A stretch of 6,976 bases of DNA from an uncultured Erysipelotrichaceae bacterium (GCA_937893225.1 CALBJM010000308.1:1-6976); one strand, 5' to 3'. Shown: positions 1 to 6,910, counted from the stretch's first letter. Notes: generated by a model not told the origin, from the sequence alone. Numbers and translations are program-made.

Positions 1-29
1 CTAACAAGAAACAATCTTATTATTTTCAT
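1..29 (-). CDS. 5' end of a further gene of the ABC operon (partial, runs off left edge)
   Basis: An ATG at 29-27 opens a frame of nine complete codons before the window ends, reading MKIIRLFLV. A good Shine-Dalgarno AGGAG (41-37, minus strand) lies 7 bases upstream and overlaps the TAG stop of the permease gene, so translation is probably coupled to the permease. The basic residues followed by hydrophobic ones would suit a signal peptide or a first membrane helix. That would fit a secreted or membrane-anchored partner of the transporter, but nine residues cannot identify a family. The start is supported by the ribosome site, the operon position and the clean frame; the function is unknown. 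Confidence 0.55.
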
Positions 30-39
30 ATAAAGACTC

Positions 40-2361
40 CTATTCCACATTTTTCAATGCTTGCTGCATTGGAATTCTACGAATCTTGCGCATCTCTATT
101 ACCGCAACGATACTATATGCCACAATGCCTAGCACAACCATCTCTGCATAGATCACTGGCTGAATATCGAATAAGATCCATCCCGTCATCATAGACTTTA
201 ACATTACTCTATAGATTTCAATTAATAGCACACTACATATTGGAATACTCAAAACAATACAAAGAACCGTAGCCTGTGTCATAGAACGAATATATAAAAG
301 CATGATTTCACGATCTGAATATCCCAATATTTTTGTCATAGAAATCGATTGTGTATTTTTTTCAATCACGATCTTACTTAATAAATACATTAAAACAATA
401 AACAACCCTACACAAAAGCCATCCACTAAATACATCAAATTCCCCATCGAAACTGTTAATTGTCGAGAAACTTTAGTTAATGCATCATAATCAATGATCG
501 AACCAATATATTCTTGTGGTATATCTTCAATTTTTGTATCAGAAAAATACCCCGCAAAAAAATCTTTTGACAAATCAAATGTTTTGTTTAATTGCCTCTG
601 CGGCATAAATACAGAAATAGAACCTTTATAATCCACTACGCCAGCAATAGGAAATGTATATTTTTTTGTATCATATTTTTCATACAATGTGATTGAATCC
701 CCCTTTTGTACACCATACTTATCCGCATATAAATAACTCACATATACCCCTTCTCCATCGAGTTGTACATAATGAGAATCCTCAGCAATGCCATATACCA
801 TTACTTCATCAGCCTTGACATCTTTGCTTCCTTTTGTTTGCAAAGTATATAGCGAAAATTTTTCCGCAGTAGGATTCTCTGTTTCAACACTCTTTGTAAA
901 ACGCAATAATTCTATGGCACTTTGAAAACGATGTTTCTCATTTGTAACACTGTTTGGCACAGACAAAATCGTCTGGTAATTTGCAATCATATTCTCTTGT
1001 ATACTATTCTGATAAGAATGCAAAATATCCGGCAAAGCCAAACCGAACATCAATAGCATATTTCCAAAGACAATACCAATAAATAGAATCACGTAATTGG
1101 AAGCATTCTGGAATAGAACACGCAAACGAAAACGTGAAAAAAATGGTAATGAATGCTTCAATCGAAATACATACTTTTTCTTCTTTCTGCTTAGATCATT
1201 CCGCAAAAATTGTAATGGAGACAAAGAAAGATTTCTCTGTAATACGGTCCATGTTACAACGAACATGATCAAGCAAGGAATGATCGTCGTTTCATAAAAT
1301 GCATCAGCATTCCAAATTGTTTCATAGGAAGGCAAAGAATAACTACCATAATACATTTGTGCACAAACATCTTTCAAAATCGAATAGCCAAGAAGATTTC
1401 CTATACATGCACTCACAACCGTGGTCAACAGCGGCATGACCATATAATGACGAACAAGTTCTGAAACTGTAAAACCAGAAGCACGCAAAGTGCCAATCAC
1501 ACTTGCTTCTTTTTGAATCGTATCTTTTGTTGTAATAGCATATACAAACGCAATGATACACATAACCATATCCAAAAAGACAATCATCATAGCCCCATCA
1601 CTTCCCATGTCTTCTCCAGCAAATGTTATAGCTTGATTGAGATACCGTGGTGTGTATTTTTCTAGCACAACATACTCTGATAATGCTTGCATGAGATCTG
1701 TTGCAACAGACTCTTCATTATCACTTCCAACAATGGAAGTATCCTTGTATTTCCAAGCATACGCCCAAGTTTTCAAAGTATCAGAAGCCTGCGCAAATGT
1801 ATCAATTGTTACAATTGCTACACCAAACTTGACCGCATCAAACATCAAATCAGAATTATTCTGAAATAAAGTACTATAATCACTTAAAGCAACTAACCCA
1901 CAAATGGTATATGTATTTCCTGCAGTATCTTCCAAATGATCGCCTATCGATAGTGCATTATTTTCAGCATACATACGATCTACCGCAATTTCATTTTTCT
2001 TTGTTGGAAATGCACCAGCCATTAAGCATTCCCTATTGATTGCATCTCTTTTCGCATAGATACGTATTGTAGAGGCATTTGTATAATTCATTTCATAATA
2101 TGGTAAGTCATATACTGTGATACCTAGTTTATCAATCAACTGTTTTTGTGAAGTACTTAGTTTACGTTCACTAACAAAATTTCCATCTTCAACATTTCTT
2201 TCTATAAAAGCAGCATGATAGGCTTTCATAATAGATTGATCTGCTACCTCAAATCCTGAAACAAACCCAATACTCACCACAAGAAGAAGCATGATAACAA
2301 TATACTTCCCTAGATCGTGTCTAACTTCGCGCAAGTATCTTTTTCGCAATGGATTTTTCAT
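40..2361 (-). CDS. ABC transporter permease with two FtsX domains (MacB-like exporter family)
   Basis: Membrane subunit of an ABC transporter of the MacB/FtsX superfamily, expected in the cytoplasmic membrane with the ATPase encoded just upstream. Family members move lipids, peptides or drugs, or transmit force across the membrane; the substrate here is unknown. The 773 residues show a duplicated layout. First comes a membrane helix at about 20-38, an outer domain to about 255, and three helices (about 257-278, 307-328, 358-375) with the FtsX-type segment IGTLRASGFT at 289-298. A basic linker (about 386-418) follows. The second half has a helix at 422-446, a second outer domain to about 640, and three helices (641-665, 693-715, 738-758) with the related segment MTKILGYSDREI at 675-686. 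The start is ATG 2361, with GGAG 7 bases upstream, one base after the ATPase stop. An in-frame ATG at 2385 has a poorer ribosome site and would overlap the ATPase gene. No truncation is seen. Confidence 0.9.
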   Translation of the reverse strand: MKNPLRKRYLREVRHDLGKYIVIMLLLVVSIGFVSGFEVADQSIMKAYHAAFIERNVEDGNFVSERKLSTSQKQLIDKLGITVYDLPYYEMNYTNASTIRIYAKRDAINRECLMAGAFPTKKNEIAVDRMYAENNALSIGDHLEDTAGNTYTICGLVALSDYSTLFQNNSDLMFDAVKFGVAIVTIDTFAQASDTLKTWAYAWKYKDTSIVGSDNEESVATDLMQALSEYVVLEKYTPRYLNQAITFAGEDMGSDGAMMIVFLDMVMCIIAFVYAITTKDTIQKEASVIGTLRASGFTVSELVRHYMVMPLLTTVVSACIGNLLGYSILKDVCAQMYYGSYSLPSYETIWNADAFYETTIIPCLIMFVVTWTVLQRNLSLSPLQFLRNDLSRKKKKYVFRLKHSLPFFSRFRLRVLFQNASNYVILFIGIVFGNMLLMFGLALPDILHSYQNSIQENMIANYQTILSVPNSVTNEKHRFQSAIELLRFTKSVETENPTAEKFSLYTLQTKGSKDVKADEVMVYGIAEDSHYVQLDGEGVYVSYLYADKYGVQKGDSITLYEKYDTKKYTFPIAGVVDYKGSISVFMPQRQLNKTFDLSKDFFAGYFSDTKIEDIPQEYIGSIIDYDALTKVSRQLTVSMGNLMYLVDGFCVGLFIVLMYLLSKIVIEKNTQSISMTKILGYSDREIMLLYIRSMTQATVLCIVLSIPICSVLLIEIYRVMLKSMMTGWILFDIQPVIYAEMVVLGIVAYSIVAVIEMRKIRRIPMQQALKNVE

Positions 2362-2362
2362 G

Positions 2363-3061
2363 TTACCACTCCAAATCTGCCGCATCTACTTTCACTTCAT
2401 TGATGCGCATTTCACGAATTTGCCCATCTCGCAGAACAATCGTACGGTCTGCCATATACTGTATAGCTGCATTATGCGTCACCATAATCACGGTATTGCC
2501 AAACTTTTGATTCACTGTTTCAATCAATTTCAAAATCTCCTTACTTGTGGCATAATCTAATGCCCCAGTTGGTTCATCACATAATAAAATATCAGGATTT
2601 TTGATGATTGCTCTACCAATCGAAGTTCTTTGTTGTTGACCACCAGAAAGCTGATTAGGCAGTTTATCTTCATGTTCTTTTAAGCCTAGTACTGTTATCA
2701 AATCGTCTAAATCCAATGGATGATTTGATAAATATGCACCTACTTCAATATTTTCACGAACTGTTAAATTTGGAATTAGATTATATTGTTGAAAAATATA
2801 GCCTAGATGATTTCTACGATACAATGAAAGTTTCTTTTCATGCATAGTTTCCATATTTTCTCCATCAATACAAATCGTTCCAGTATCAGCTTGGTCAATT
2901 CCACCAATAATATTCAACAATGTACTTTTTCCAGAACCACTTGGCCCAAGCATTACCACAAATTCCCCTTTTTCTACAGAAAAACTGACATCTTTCAATA
3001 CTTCTACTCGATTTTCCCCAACACTATACGATTTGTGAATTCCTTGTATTTCTAGAAACAT
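2363..3061 (-). CDS. ABC transporter ATP-binding protein (MacB/LolD type)
   Basis: Cytoplasmic ATPase that powers the FtsX-type permease encoded directly downstream, with one base between stop and start. The 232 residues carry all core motifs: Walker A GPSGSGKST (39-47), Q-loop IFQQYNLIPNLTVREN (89-104), signature LSGGQQQR (138-145), Walker B ILLCDEP with catalytic Glu163, the D-loop GALD, and the switch His196 in VTHN. The opening LEIQGIHKSY and the Q-loop wording are typical of the LolD/MacB/YknY group, which pairs with FtsX permeases. Length is normal for this group. The start is ATG 3061, with GGAGGGG immediately upstream; the frame stays open to an ATG at 3136, but that reading would run through the likely promoter and operator and adds no family sequence. 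Expression is probably controlled at the palindrome 3072-3091. Substrate is unknown. Confidence 0.95.
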   Translation of the reverse strand: MFLEIQGIHKSYSVGENRVEVLKDVSFSVEKGEFVVMLGPSGSGKSTLLNIIGGIDQADTGTICIDGENMETMHEKKLSLYRRNHLGYIFQQYNLIPNLTVRENIEVGAYLSNHPLDLDDLITVLGLKEHEDKLPNQLSGGQQQRTSIGRAIIKNPDILLCDEPTGALDYATSKEILKLIETVNQKFGNTVIMVTHNAAIQYMADRTIVLRDGQIREMRINEVKVDAADLEW

Positions 3062-3071
3062 AGCCCCTCCA

Positions 3072-3091
3072 AAGTTAGTTTGTACTAACTT
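3072..3091 (-). promoter_or_regulatory. Perfect palindrome, likely repressor operator of the ABC operon
   Basis: AAGTTAGT and ACTAACTT form a perfect 8-base inverted repeat with a 4-base centre. It sits between the predicted -10 box and the Shine-Dalgarno of the ATPase gene and starts at the predicted transcription start. Such a position suits a dimeric repressor, for example TetR-type, as often found with MacB-like transporters. In RNA it could also form a short hairpin next to the ribosome site. The regulator is not in the window. Confidence 0.6.
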
Positions 3092-3097
3092 GAATTT

Positions 3098-3127
3098 ATT
3101 ACATTCATGTACAAAGTCATTTGTAAA
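3098..3127 (-). promoter_or_regulatory. Sigma-70-type promoter of the ABC operon
   Basis: On the minus strand TTTACA (3127-3122) and TGTAAT (3103-3098) each match the consensus at 5 of 6 positions and are 18 bases apart. Transcription would start near 3091, about 30 bases before the ATPase start codon and at the edge of the palindrome. Predicted by eye only. Confidence 0.5.
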
Positions 3128-3155
3128 GTTGAACATCCGTTCACATTCAAAAATA

Positions 3156-3164
3156 TGTTAAAAT
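3156..3164 (+). promoter_or_regulatory. Extended -10 promoter of the phosphodiesterase gene
   Basis: TGTTAAAAT is an extended -10 element (TG, one base, then TAAAAT, 5 of 6 to consensus), 23 bases before the start codon. No -35 box at a good distance is evident; TTCACA at 3140-3145 leaves only 13 bases. An AAAGGAG ribosome site (3173-3179) lies 8 bases before ATG 3188. The promoter is divergent from that of the ABC operon in the same 126-base gap. Confidence 0.5.
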
Positions 3165-3187
3165 ACATGCTAAAAGGAGCCACATAA

Positions 3188-3739
3188 ATGAAATATCTCG
3201 TCATATCTGATATCCATGGTGCACTTTCTGGTGCACAAGCAATACTCGATGCAAAAACGCATCATAAAATCAAAACGATTCTCTGTTTAGGAGACATCCT
3301 TTATCATGGTCCTAGAAATGATTTGCCGCAAGATTATGCTCCAAAGAAAGTCATTCCTATTATGAATGGTCTAAAAAATGACATTATTGCGGTACGTGGG
3401 AATTGTGAAGCAGAAGTAGATCAAATGGTTTTAGAATTTCCATGTATGGCAGATTACAACATACTACCTCTAACAAATAGAAAAGTCTTTCTCTCACATG
3501 GGCATATCTACTCTCCATCTCATTTACCTACTTTGCAAAATGAAGATGCATTTCTTTCTGGACATACACATATTCCAACTGCCAAAAAAGAAGATGATAT
3601 ATATTTGTTGAATCCCGGTTCTATTTCTCTGCCAAAAGAAAACCATCCAAGAACATATGCAATCTTGGATGATACAGCATTTACAATTTTCACATTAGAT
3701 CACAAAGAATATATGTCAATTAAGTTTGATAAACAATGA
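3188..3739 (+). CDS. yfcE: YfcE-type metallophosphodiesterase
   Basis: Cytoplasmic calcineurin-like phosphoesterase of the YfcE/MJ0936 family, whose members hydrolyse phosphodiester bonds using two metal ions; the natural substrate is not settled for most members. At 183 residues it is about as long as E. coli YfcE. The metal ligands and catalytic residues of the family are all visible: Asp8 and His10 in SDIHG, Asp36 in LGD, Asn72 in RGNCE, His104 in LSHGH, and His126 and His128 in GHTH, followed by the family motif NPGSIS (142-147). It is a single-gene unit, transcribed away from the ABC operon and closed by the stem-loop at 3742-3790. The start ATG has AAAGGAG 8 bases upstream. No functional link to its neighbours is evident. 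The family assignment is firm, while the symbol is used by similarity. Confidence 0.92.
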   Translation: MKYLVISDIHGALSGAQAILDAKTHHKIKTILCLGDILYHGPRNDLPQDYAPKKVIPIMNGLKNDIIAVRGNCEAEVDQMVLEFPCMADYNILPLTNRKVFLSHGHIYSPSHLPTLQNEDAFLSGHTHIPTAKKEDDIYLLNPGSISLPKENHPRTYAILDDTAFTIFTLDHKEYMSIKFDKQ

Positions 3740-3741
3740 TA

Positions 3742-3790
3742 AAAAGCTATAGCAATCCCACAGCATACCTGTAGAATTGTTATAGCTTTT
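3742..3790. terminator. Bidirectional rho-independent terminator between convergent genes
   Basis: The arms 3742-3756 (AAAAGCTATAGCAAT) and 3776-3790 (ATTGTTATAGCTTTT) pair over 15 bases with a single G-T mismatch. An inner stem ACAG/CTGT (3760-3763 with 3769-3772) lies across a symmetrical 3-base internal loop, leaving a 5-base apical loop. The A-run on one side and T-run on the other provide a U-tract in both directions. It begins 2 bases after the phosphodiesterase stop, and its other end overlaps the TAA stop of the ECF S component gene by 2 bases. Confidence 0.85.
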
Positions 3791-4304
3791 ATTGTGTTAA
3801 TCCAGCTTTCTTTAATGCAAAATATACACTTGGTAATAACACCAAATGAACCACGATTGCTGGGGCAGTAGATAAAAAATATGAAGTTACCCATATTTGA
3901 AACGTATAGGCCCCACCAAGAAGAAATGCTTGTACGATTCCCCCAACGATTCTACCGAGAAGCATTGCTAATAGTAGAGAAACATACACACGGACTGATT
4001 CTTTCTTACCTTTTAGTGCACGCATCAATATACCTACAACACAACCATATACCGGTAATTCAAAGCACATACCAATCAATGCATTTCCTTGCGGCATACC
4101 ATAAAGCATATTATTCAAAATTGGGCAAAGAATTCCCGTAATCACAGCTTCCAATGGTCCTACGACCATTCCACAAAGCAATGGAGCAATATGCATTGGT
4201 GAAAATAGCACACCTCCTGAAGGAATCATACGAATCACAGTAGGAAGTATAAGTCCTAAAGCAATCATCATTGCGGTAATTGTTAAATTCTTTGTATTTT
4301 TCAT
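3789..4304 (-). CDS. ECF transporter S component, substrate unknown
   Basis: Small, very hydrophobic membrane protein (171 residues) with the look of a substrate-binding S component of an energy-coupling factor transporter. Such proteins bind a vitamin, metal or cofactor precursor and share an EcfA-EcfA'-EcfT energising module, usually encoded elsewhere as here. Five or six membrane segments can be drawn, at about 6-25, 35-60 (one or two), 74-95, 104-130 and 140-163. The stretch FSPMHIAPLLCGMVVGP (34-50) and the following FELPVYGCVVGIL (81-93) resemble S components of Clostridia, possibly the pantothenate-type group, but the substrate cannot be read from sequence. Its ATG overlaps the larC stop as ATGA, with AAGGAA 8 bases upstream, so translation is coupled to larC. 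That context suggests nickel, niacin or another precursor of the nickel-pincer cofactor, which is inference. It is the last gene of the operon. Confidence 0.75.
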   Translation of the reverse strand: MKNTKNLTITAMMIALGLILPTVIRMIPSGGVLFSPMHIAPLLCGMVVGPLEAVITGILCPILNNMLYGMPQGNALIGMCFELPVYGCVVGILMRALKGKKESVRVYVSLLLAMLLGRIVGGIVQAFLLGGAYTFQIWVTSYFLSTAPAIVVHLVLLPSVYFALKKAGLTQ

Positions 4305-5704
4305 TTCAATTCTTCCTTCACTTTTTCTCTAACTTCTTCAATAGATAAATGTCTTTCTTTCGCTATTCTTGCTAGATCTTCATACTCGATCTTTTCTCGT
4401 TTTACGTGATAGCCTTCGCTCTTTTTTACATGAATCGTACCAAATGAAGTATCCATCGTCTCAATTGTTCTACGCAATGCATGTCTTCTGCAATGACTTT
4501 CACGAATACCTAGTGTTGGTAAATTTTGAAACATTTTTTCCAACATTTGATCTTTGTCTGCCACTTTGCACATACATGTAAACACATATCCAGGACGATT
4601 TTTTTTCATATGGACTGGTGTAACATACACATCTAATGCGCCACTTTCAAATAACACATCAAATGCAAAACCAATATTTTCAGGAGTAATGTCATCTAGG
4701 TTACACGTTAGCTCACAGATTTCGCCATCTTCTTCCATTTCTCCTAAGAACGCACGTACACAATTAGCTTCTTCAAAGTCTTTGTTTCCCATGCCATAGC
4801 CTATTTGTTCACACTGTATCGTAGGCATTGCTTCAAATGCATTTACAAAGTACTTTAACAATGCTGCACCTGTTGGCGTACACAATTCTCCATTCACACT
4901 TCCACTATATGTAGGAACACCACGTAGAATGTATGCTGTAGCTGGAGCAGGTACAGGTAAAATTCCATGTGCACACTTTACCATGCCATTCCCTAAAGCA
5001 ACACTAGAAGCATACACTCTTTCTGCACCAATCATTTCAAATAACATGCAATTTCCAACAACATCAGCAATCGCATCCATCGTACCTACTTCATGAAAAT
5101 GAATATCAGAAATTTCCATTCCATGCGCTTTACTTTCTGCCTCTGCAATCAAAGCATACACAGCCTTTGCATCTTGCTTAACTTTGTCAGATATTTGCAA
5201 ACCATCAATCACATGTGCAATGTCCTTAACATGCATTTCTCCATGAATCATATGTGTATGATGCGTATGCCCATGAAAATGCAATACAGCACTTGGTAAA
5301 TGTGATGCAAAAATTTCTCGCACTTGATTTTCTGCAACATCTCCATGATCATGATCAAAGCTATAAGAAAGGGTTCCATTTTCAAACTTTACATCATGAA
5401 TGCCATGGATTTCCTCTATATGATCCAAAATATGATGTACCATATTACTATCAACATTTTCTACATGACAATGAAATGTAGCTTCATAATCATGCGGCAT
5501 TTCTTCTTGTCCCTGTACGAGTACCTTCATATGTGTACCTAAAATACCACACTTAGAAGAAGGAATAGCTTGAAAAGAAATACCATTTAAACCAATATGA
5601 TTCATTTTTTCTACAAAGGCTTTTTGATCAACGAGTTCACTTAATGCGCCCATCAACATATCTCCAGCGCATCCCATTTTGCATTCTAGATATAAAGTCT
5701 TCAT
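4301..5704 (-). CDS. larC: LarC, nickel insertion protein of nickel-pincer cofactor synthesis
   Basis: LarC is the CTP-dependent cyclometallase that inserts nickel into the pyridinium dithiocarboxylate mononucleotide made by LarB and LarE, giving the cofactor of lactate racemase LarA and related enzymes. Family motifs seen in the 467 residues are the N-terminal GCAGDMLMGALSEL (11-24), IHFHEVGTMDAIADVVG (201-217), LCTPTGAALL (274-283), and the C-terminal catalytic-part block LTCNLDDITPEN (332-343) with GALDVYVTPVHMKKNRPG (355-372). Residues 71-164 hold about 20 histidines, a likely nickel-binding segment. N- and C-terminal parts are in one frame, whereas Lactobacillus plantarum encodes larC1 and larC2 joined by frameshifting. 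The start ATG lies 10 bases after the reductase stop, with a modest GTGGGG ribosome site; the stop overlaps the next start by 4 bases. No larA, larB or larE is in the window. Confidence 0.93.
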   Translation of the reverse strand: MKTLYLECKMGCAGDMLMGALSELVDQKAFVEKMNHIGLNGISFQAIPSSKCGILGTHMKVLVQGQEEMPHDYEATFHCHVENVDSNMVHHILDHIEEIHGIHDVKFENGTLSYSFDHDHGDVAENQVREIFASHLPSAVLHFHGHTHHTHMIHGEMHVKDIAHVIDGLQISDKVKQDAKAVYALIAEAESKAHGMEISDIHFHEVGTMDAIADVVGNCMLFEMIGAERVYASSVALGNGMVKCAHGILPVPAPATAYILRGVPTYSGSVNGELCTPTGAALLKYFVNAFEAMPTIQCEQIGYGMGNKDFEEANCVRAFLGEMEEDGEICELTCNLDDITPENIGFAFDVLFESGALDVYVTPVHMKKNRPGYVFTCMCKVADKDQMLEKMFQNLPTLGIRESHCRRHALRRTIETMDTSFGTIHVKKSEGYHVKREKIEYEDLARIAKERHLSIEEVREKVKEELK

Positions 5705-5714
5705 TTTTACCCCA

Positions 5715-6842
5715 CTATTCTAATGTATTTGCTACTTTTTCTAACCACTCACGAATATGAATATGTTGTGGACACTGCACCTCACACTGCCCACACTTTA
5801 CACACGCACTTGCTTTACCATGCGGCGCATTTGTTGCAGAAAGATATCTCTTTTTTGCTCCATCTGTATCACCATATACCAAATGCCAATTCATTGCTTT
5901 AAAGATATCCGGAATCTGGATCTTCATCGGACAACCATCCGTACAATAATGACAAGCTGTACATGGAATTTGTTCAATCGATGCAAGAATATCCATAGCT
6001 TCATCAATAACTTTCTTTTCTTCTTCACTCAATGGTTTGAAATCTTGCATATATGACAAATTATCTTGCATTTGTTCTACATTGCTCATACCTGAAAGAA
6101 CGACCATGATTCCTGGTAATGAAGCCACAAAACGAATTGCCCATGAAGCATAAGAAGCATTTGGATTTGCTTTCTTCAATAGTTCTGCAACAGGTTTAGG
6201 TGGATTGGCTAATGTACCACCCTTGACAGGTTCCATCACAACAATTGGCTTATTGTGTTTACGTGCAACTTCATAAACACCTTTAGACTGTACAGAAGGA
6301 TTATTCCAATCAGCATAATTGATTTGTAATTGGACAAAATCTACATCATCATGTTCTGTTAATAACTTATCTAGTAATTCAGGTGTTCCATGGAATGAAA
6401 ACCCATAATGTTTGATTTTCCCTTGCTTTTGTAATTCTTTCACATAGTCCCACAAATGCCAATTATCATATTTTTCGTAATTTGAATCACTCAATGCATG
6501 CAAAAGATAGAAATCAATATATTCCACACCTTCTCTTTCTAATGAAACATTGATCTGATTCTTTGCATCTTCTTCACTCTTAGCTACATTTGCATTTAAC
6601 TTAGATGTAATGAAAAAAGAATTTCTAGGATGGCGTGAAGTAATCGCGTTACGTGCTGCTTCTTCACTTCCATTGTAAACATAAGCACTATCAAAATACT
6701 TCAAACCTGCATCTAAGAACAAATTTGCCATTTCAGCAGTCTGCTCTACATCAATAATGTCCTTCTCTTTATCGATTCTTGGTAAACGCATTAAACCAAA
6801 ACCTAGTTTAGGCATTGCTTTAACAAATTTTTCCTCCAACAT
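5715..6842 (-). CDS. Aldo/keto reductase with C-terminal twin [4Fe-4S] ferredoxin domain
   Basis: Predicted cytoplasmic oxidoreductase of the aldo/keto reductase superfamily, in the iron-sulfur group common in anaerobes. The TIM-barrel part (about 10-285 of 375) starts with KLGFGLMRLP and shows the catalytic tetrad residues Asp51 and Tyr56 (YFDSAYVYNGSE), Lys81 (ITSKLN) and His115 (YLLHAL). The C-terminal part has two cluster motifs: CTACHYCTDGCP (Cys294, 297, 300, 304) and CVKCGQCEVQCP (Cys347, 350, 353, 357). It could therefore pass electrons between NAD(P)H or a carbonyl substrate and another redox partner; the substrate is unknown. The start is ATG 6842 because AGAGGAA (6855-6849) lies 6 bases upstream. 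The in-frame GTG at 6848 would abut the ribosome site with no spacing. It is the first gene of the operon, with 10 bases to larC, under a MerR-like promoter. Confidence 0.92.
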   Translation of the reverse strand: MLEEKFVKAMPKLGFGLMRLPRIDKEKDIIDVEQTAEMANLFLDAGLKYFDSAYVYNGSEEAARNAITSRHPRNSFFITSKLNANVAKSEEDAKNQINVSLEREGVEYIDFYLLHALSDSNYEKYDNWHLWDYVKELQKQGKIKHYGFSFHGTPELLDKLLTEHDDVDFVQLQINYADWNNPSVQSKGVYEVARKHNKPIVVMEPVKGGTLANPPKPVAELLKKANPNASYASWAIRFVASLPGIMVVLSGMSNVEQMQDNLSYMQDFKPLSEEEKKVIDEAMDILASIEQIPCTACHYCTDGCPMKIQIPDIFKAMNWHLVYGDTDGAKKRYLSATNAPHGKASACVKCGQCEVQCPQHIHIREWLEKVANTLE

Positions 6843-6867
6843 AAACACTTCCTCTTTTCTTATTCAA

Positions 6868-6898
6868 ACTATACTCCTAAAGTTCACTTTATATGCAA
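6868..6898 (-). promoter_or_regulatory. MerR-type promoter and operator of the AKR-larC-ECF operon
   Basis: On the minus strand TTGCAT (6898-6893) and TATAGT (6873-6868) are separated by 19 bases, longer than the usual 17. The spacer region holds a perfect dyad, TAAAGT-GA-ACTTTA (6891-6878). A long spacer with a central dyad is the signature of promoters activated by MerR-family proteins, and similar AAAGT/ACTTT dyads are remembered from AdhR-like regulators of dehydrogenase and reductase genes in Firmicutes. Transcription would start near 6861, leaving a leader of about 19 bases before ATG 6842. The regulator gene is not in the window. Confidence 0.65.
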
Positions 6899-6910
6899 GA
6901 AAAATAATAA

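Noticed and set aside
2362..2385. Permease start at ATG 2385, overlapping the ATPase gene
   Set aside because: GGAG is placed 7 bases before ATG 2361, and the protein from there begins with the basic stretch usual before the first helix of FtsX permeases.
3079..3115. Second inverted repeat TTTGTAC / GTACAAA around the ABC promoter
   Set aside because: Seven-base arms 23 bases apart in AT-rich DNA may arise by chance, and the left arm is part of the better palindrome at 3072-3091.
3062..3136. N-terminal extension of the ATPase to an in-frame ATG at 3136 (25 more residues)
   Set aside because: The added residues have no family likeness, and the DNA there holds the palindrome, the -10 and -35 boxes and a strong Shine-Dalgarno directly before ATG 3061.
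5213..5494. Repeated CATG/ATG-like short words in larC as a DNA repeat array
   Set aside because: They follow from the many His codons (CAT/CAC) and Met codons of the histidine-rich segment; no regular unit or spacing is present, so it is not a CRISPR or tandem repeat.
5757..6056. 99-codon open frame on the plus strand inside the reductase gene
   Set aside because: It lies fully antisense to a well-supported gene and its translation shows no family motif or ribosome site; the same holds for the other open frames antisense to larC, the permease and the S component.
6843..6848. GTG start at 6848 for the aldo/keto reductase
   Set aside because: The ribosome site AGAGGAA ends at 6849, leaving no spacing for the GTG, whereas ATG 6842 is 6 bases away.
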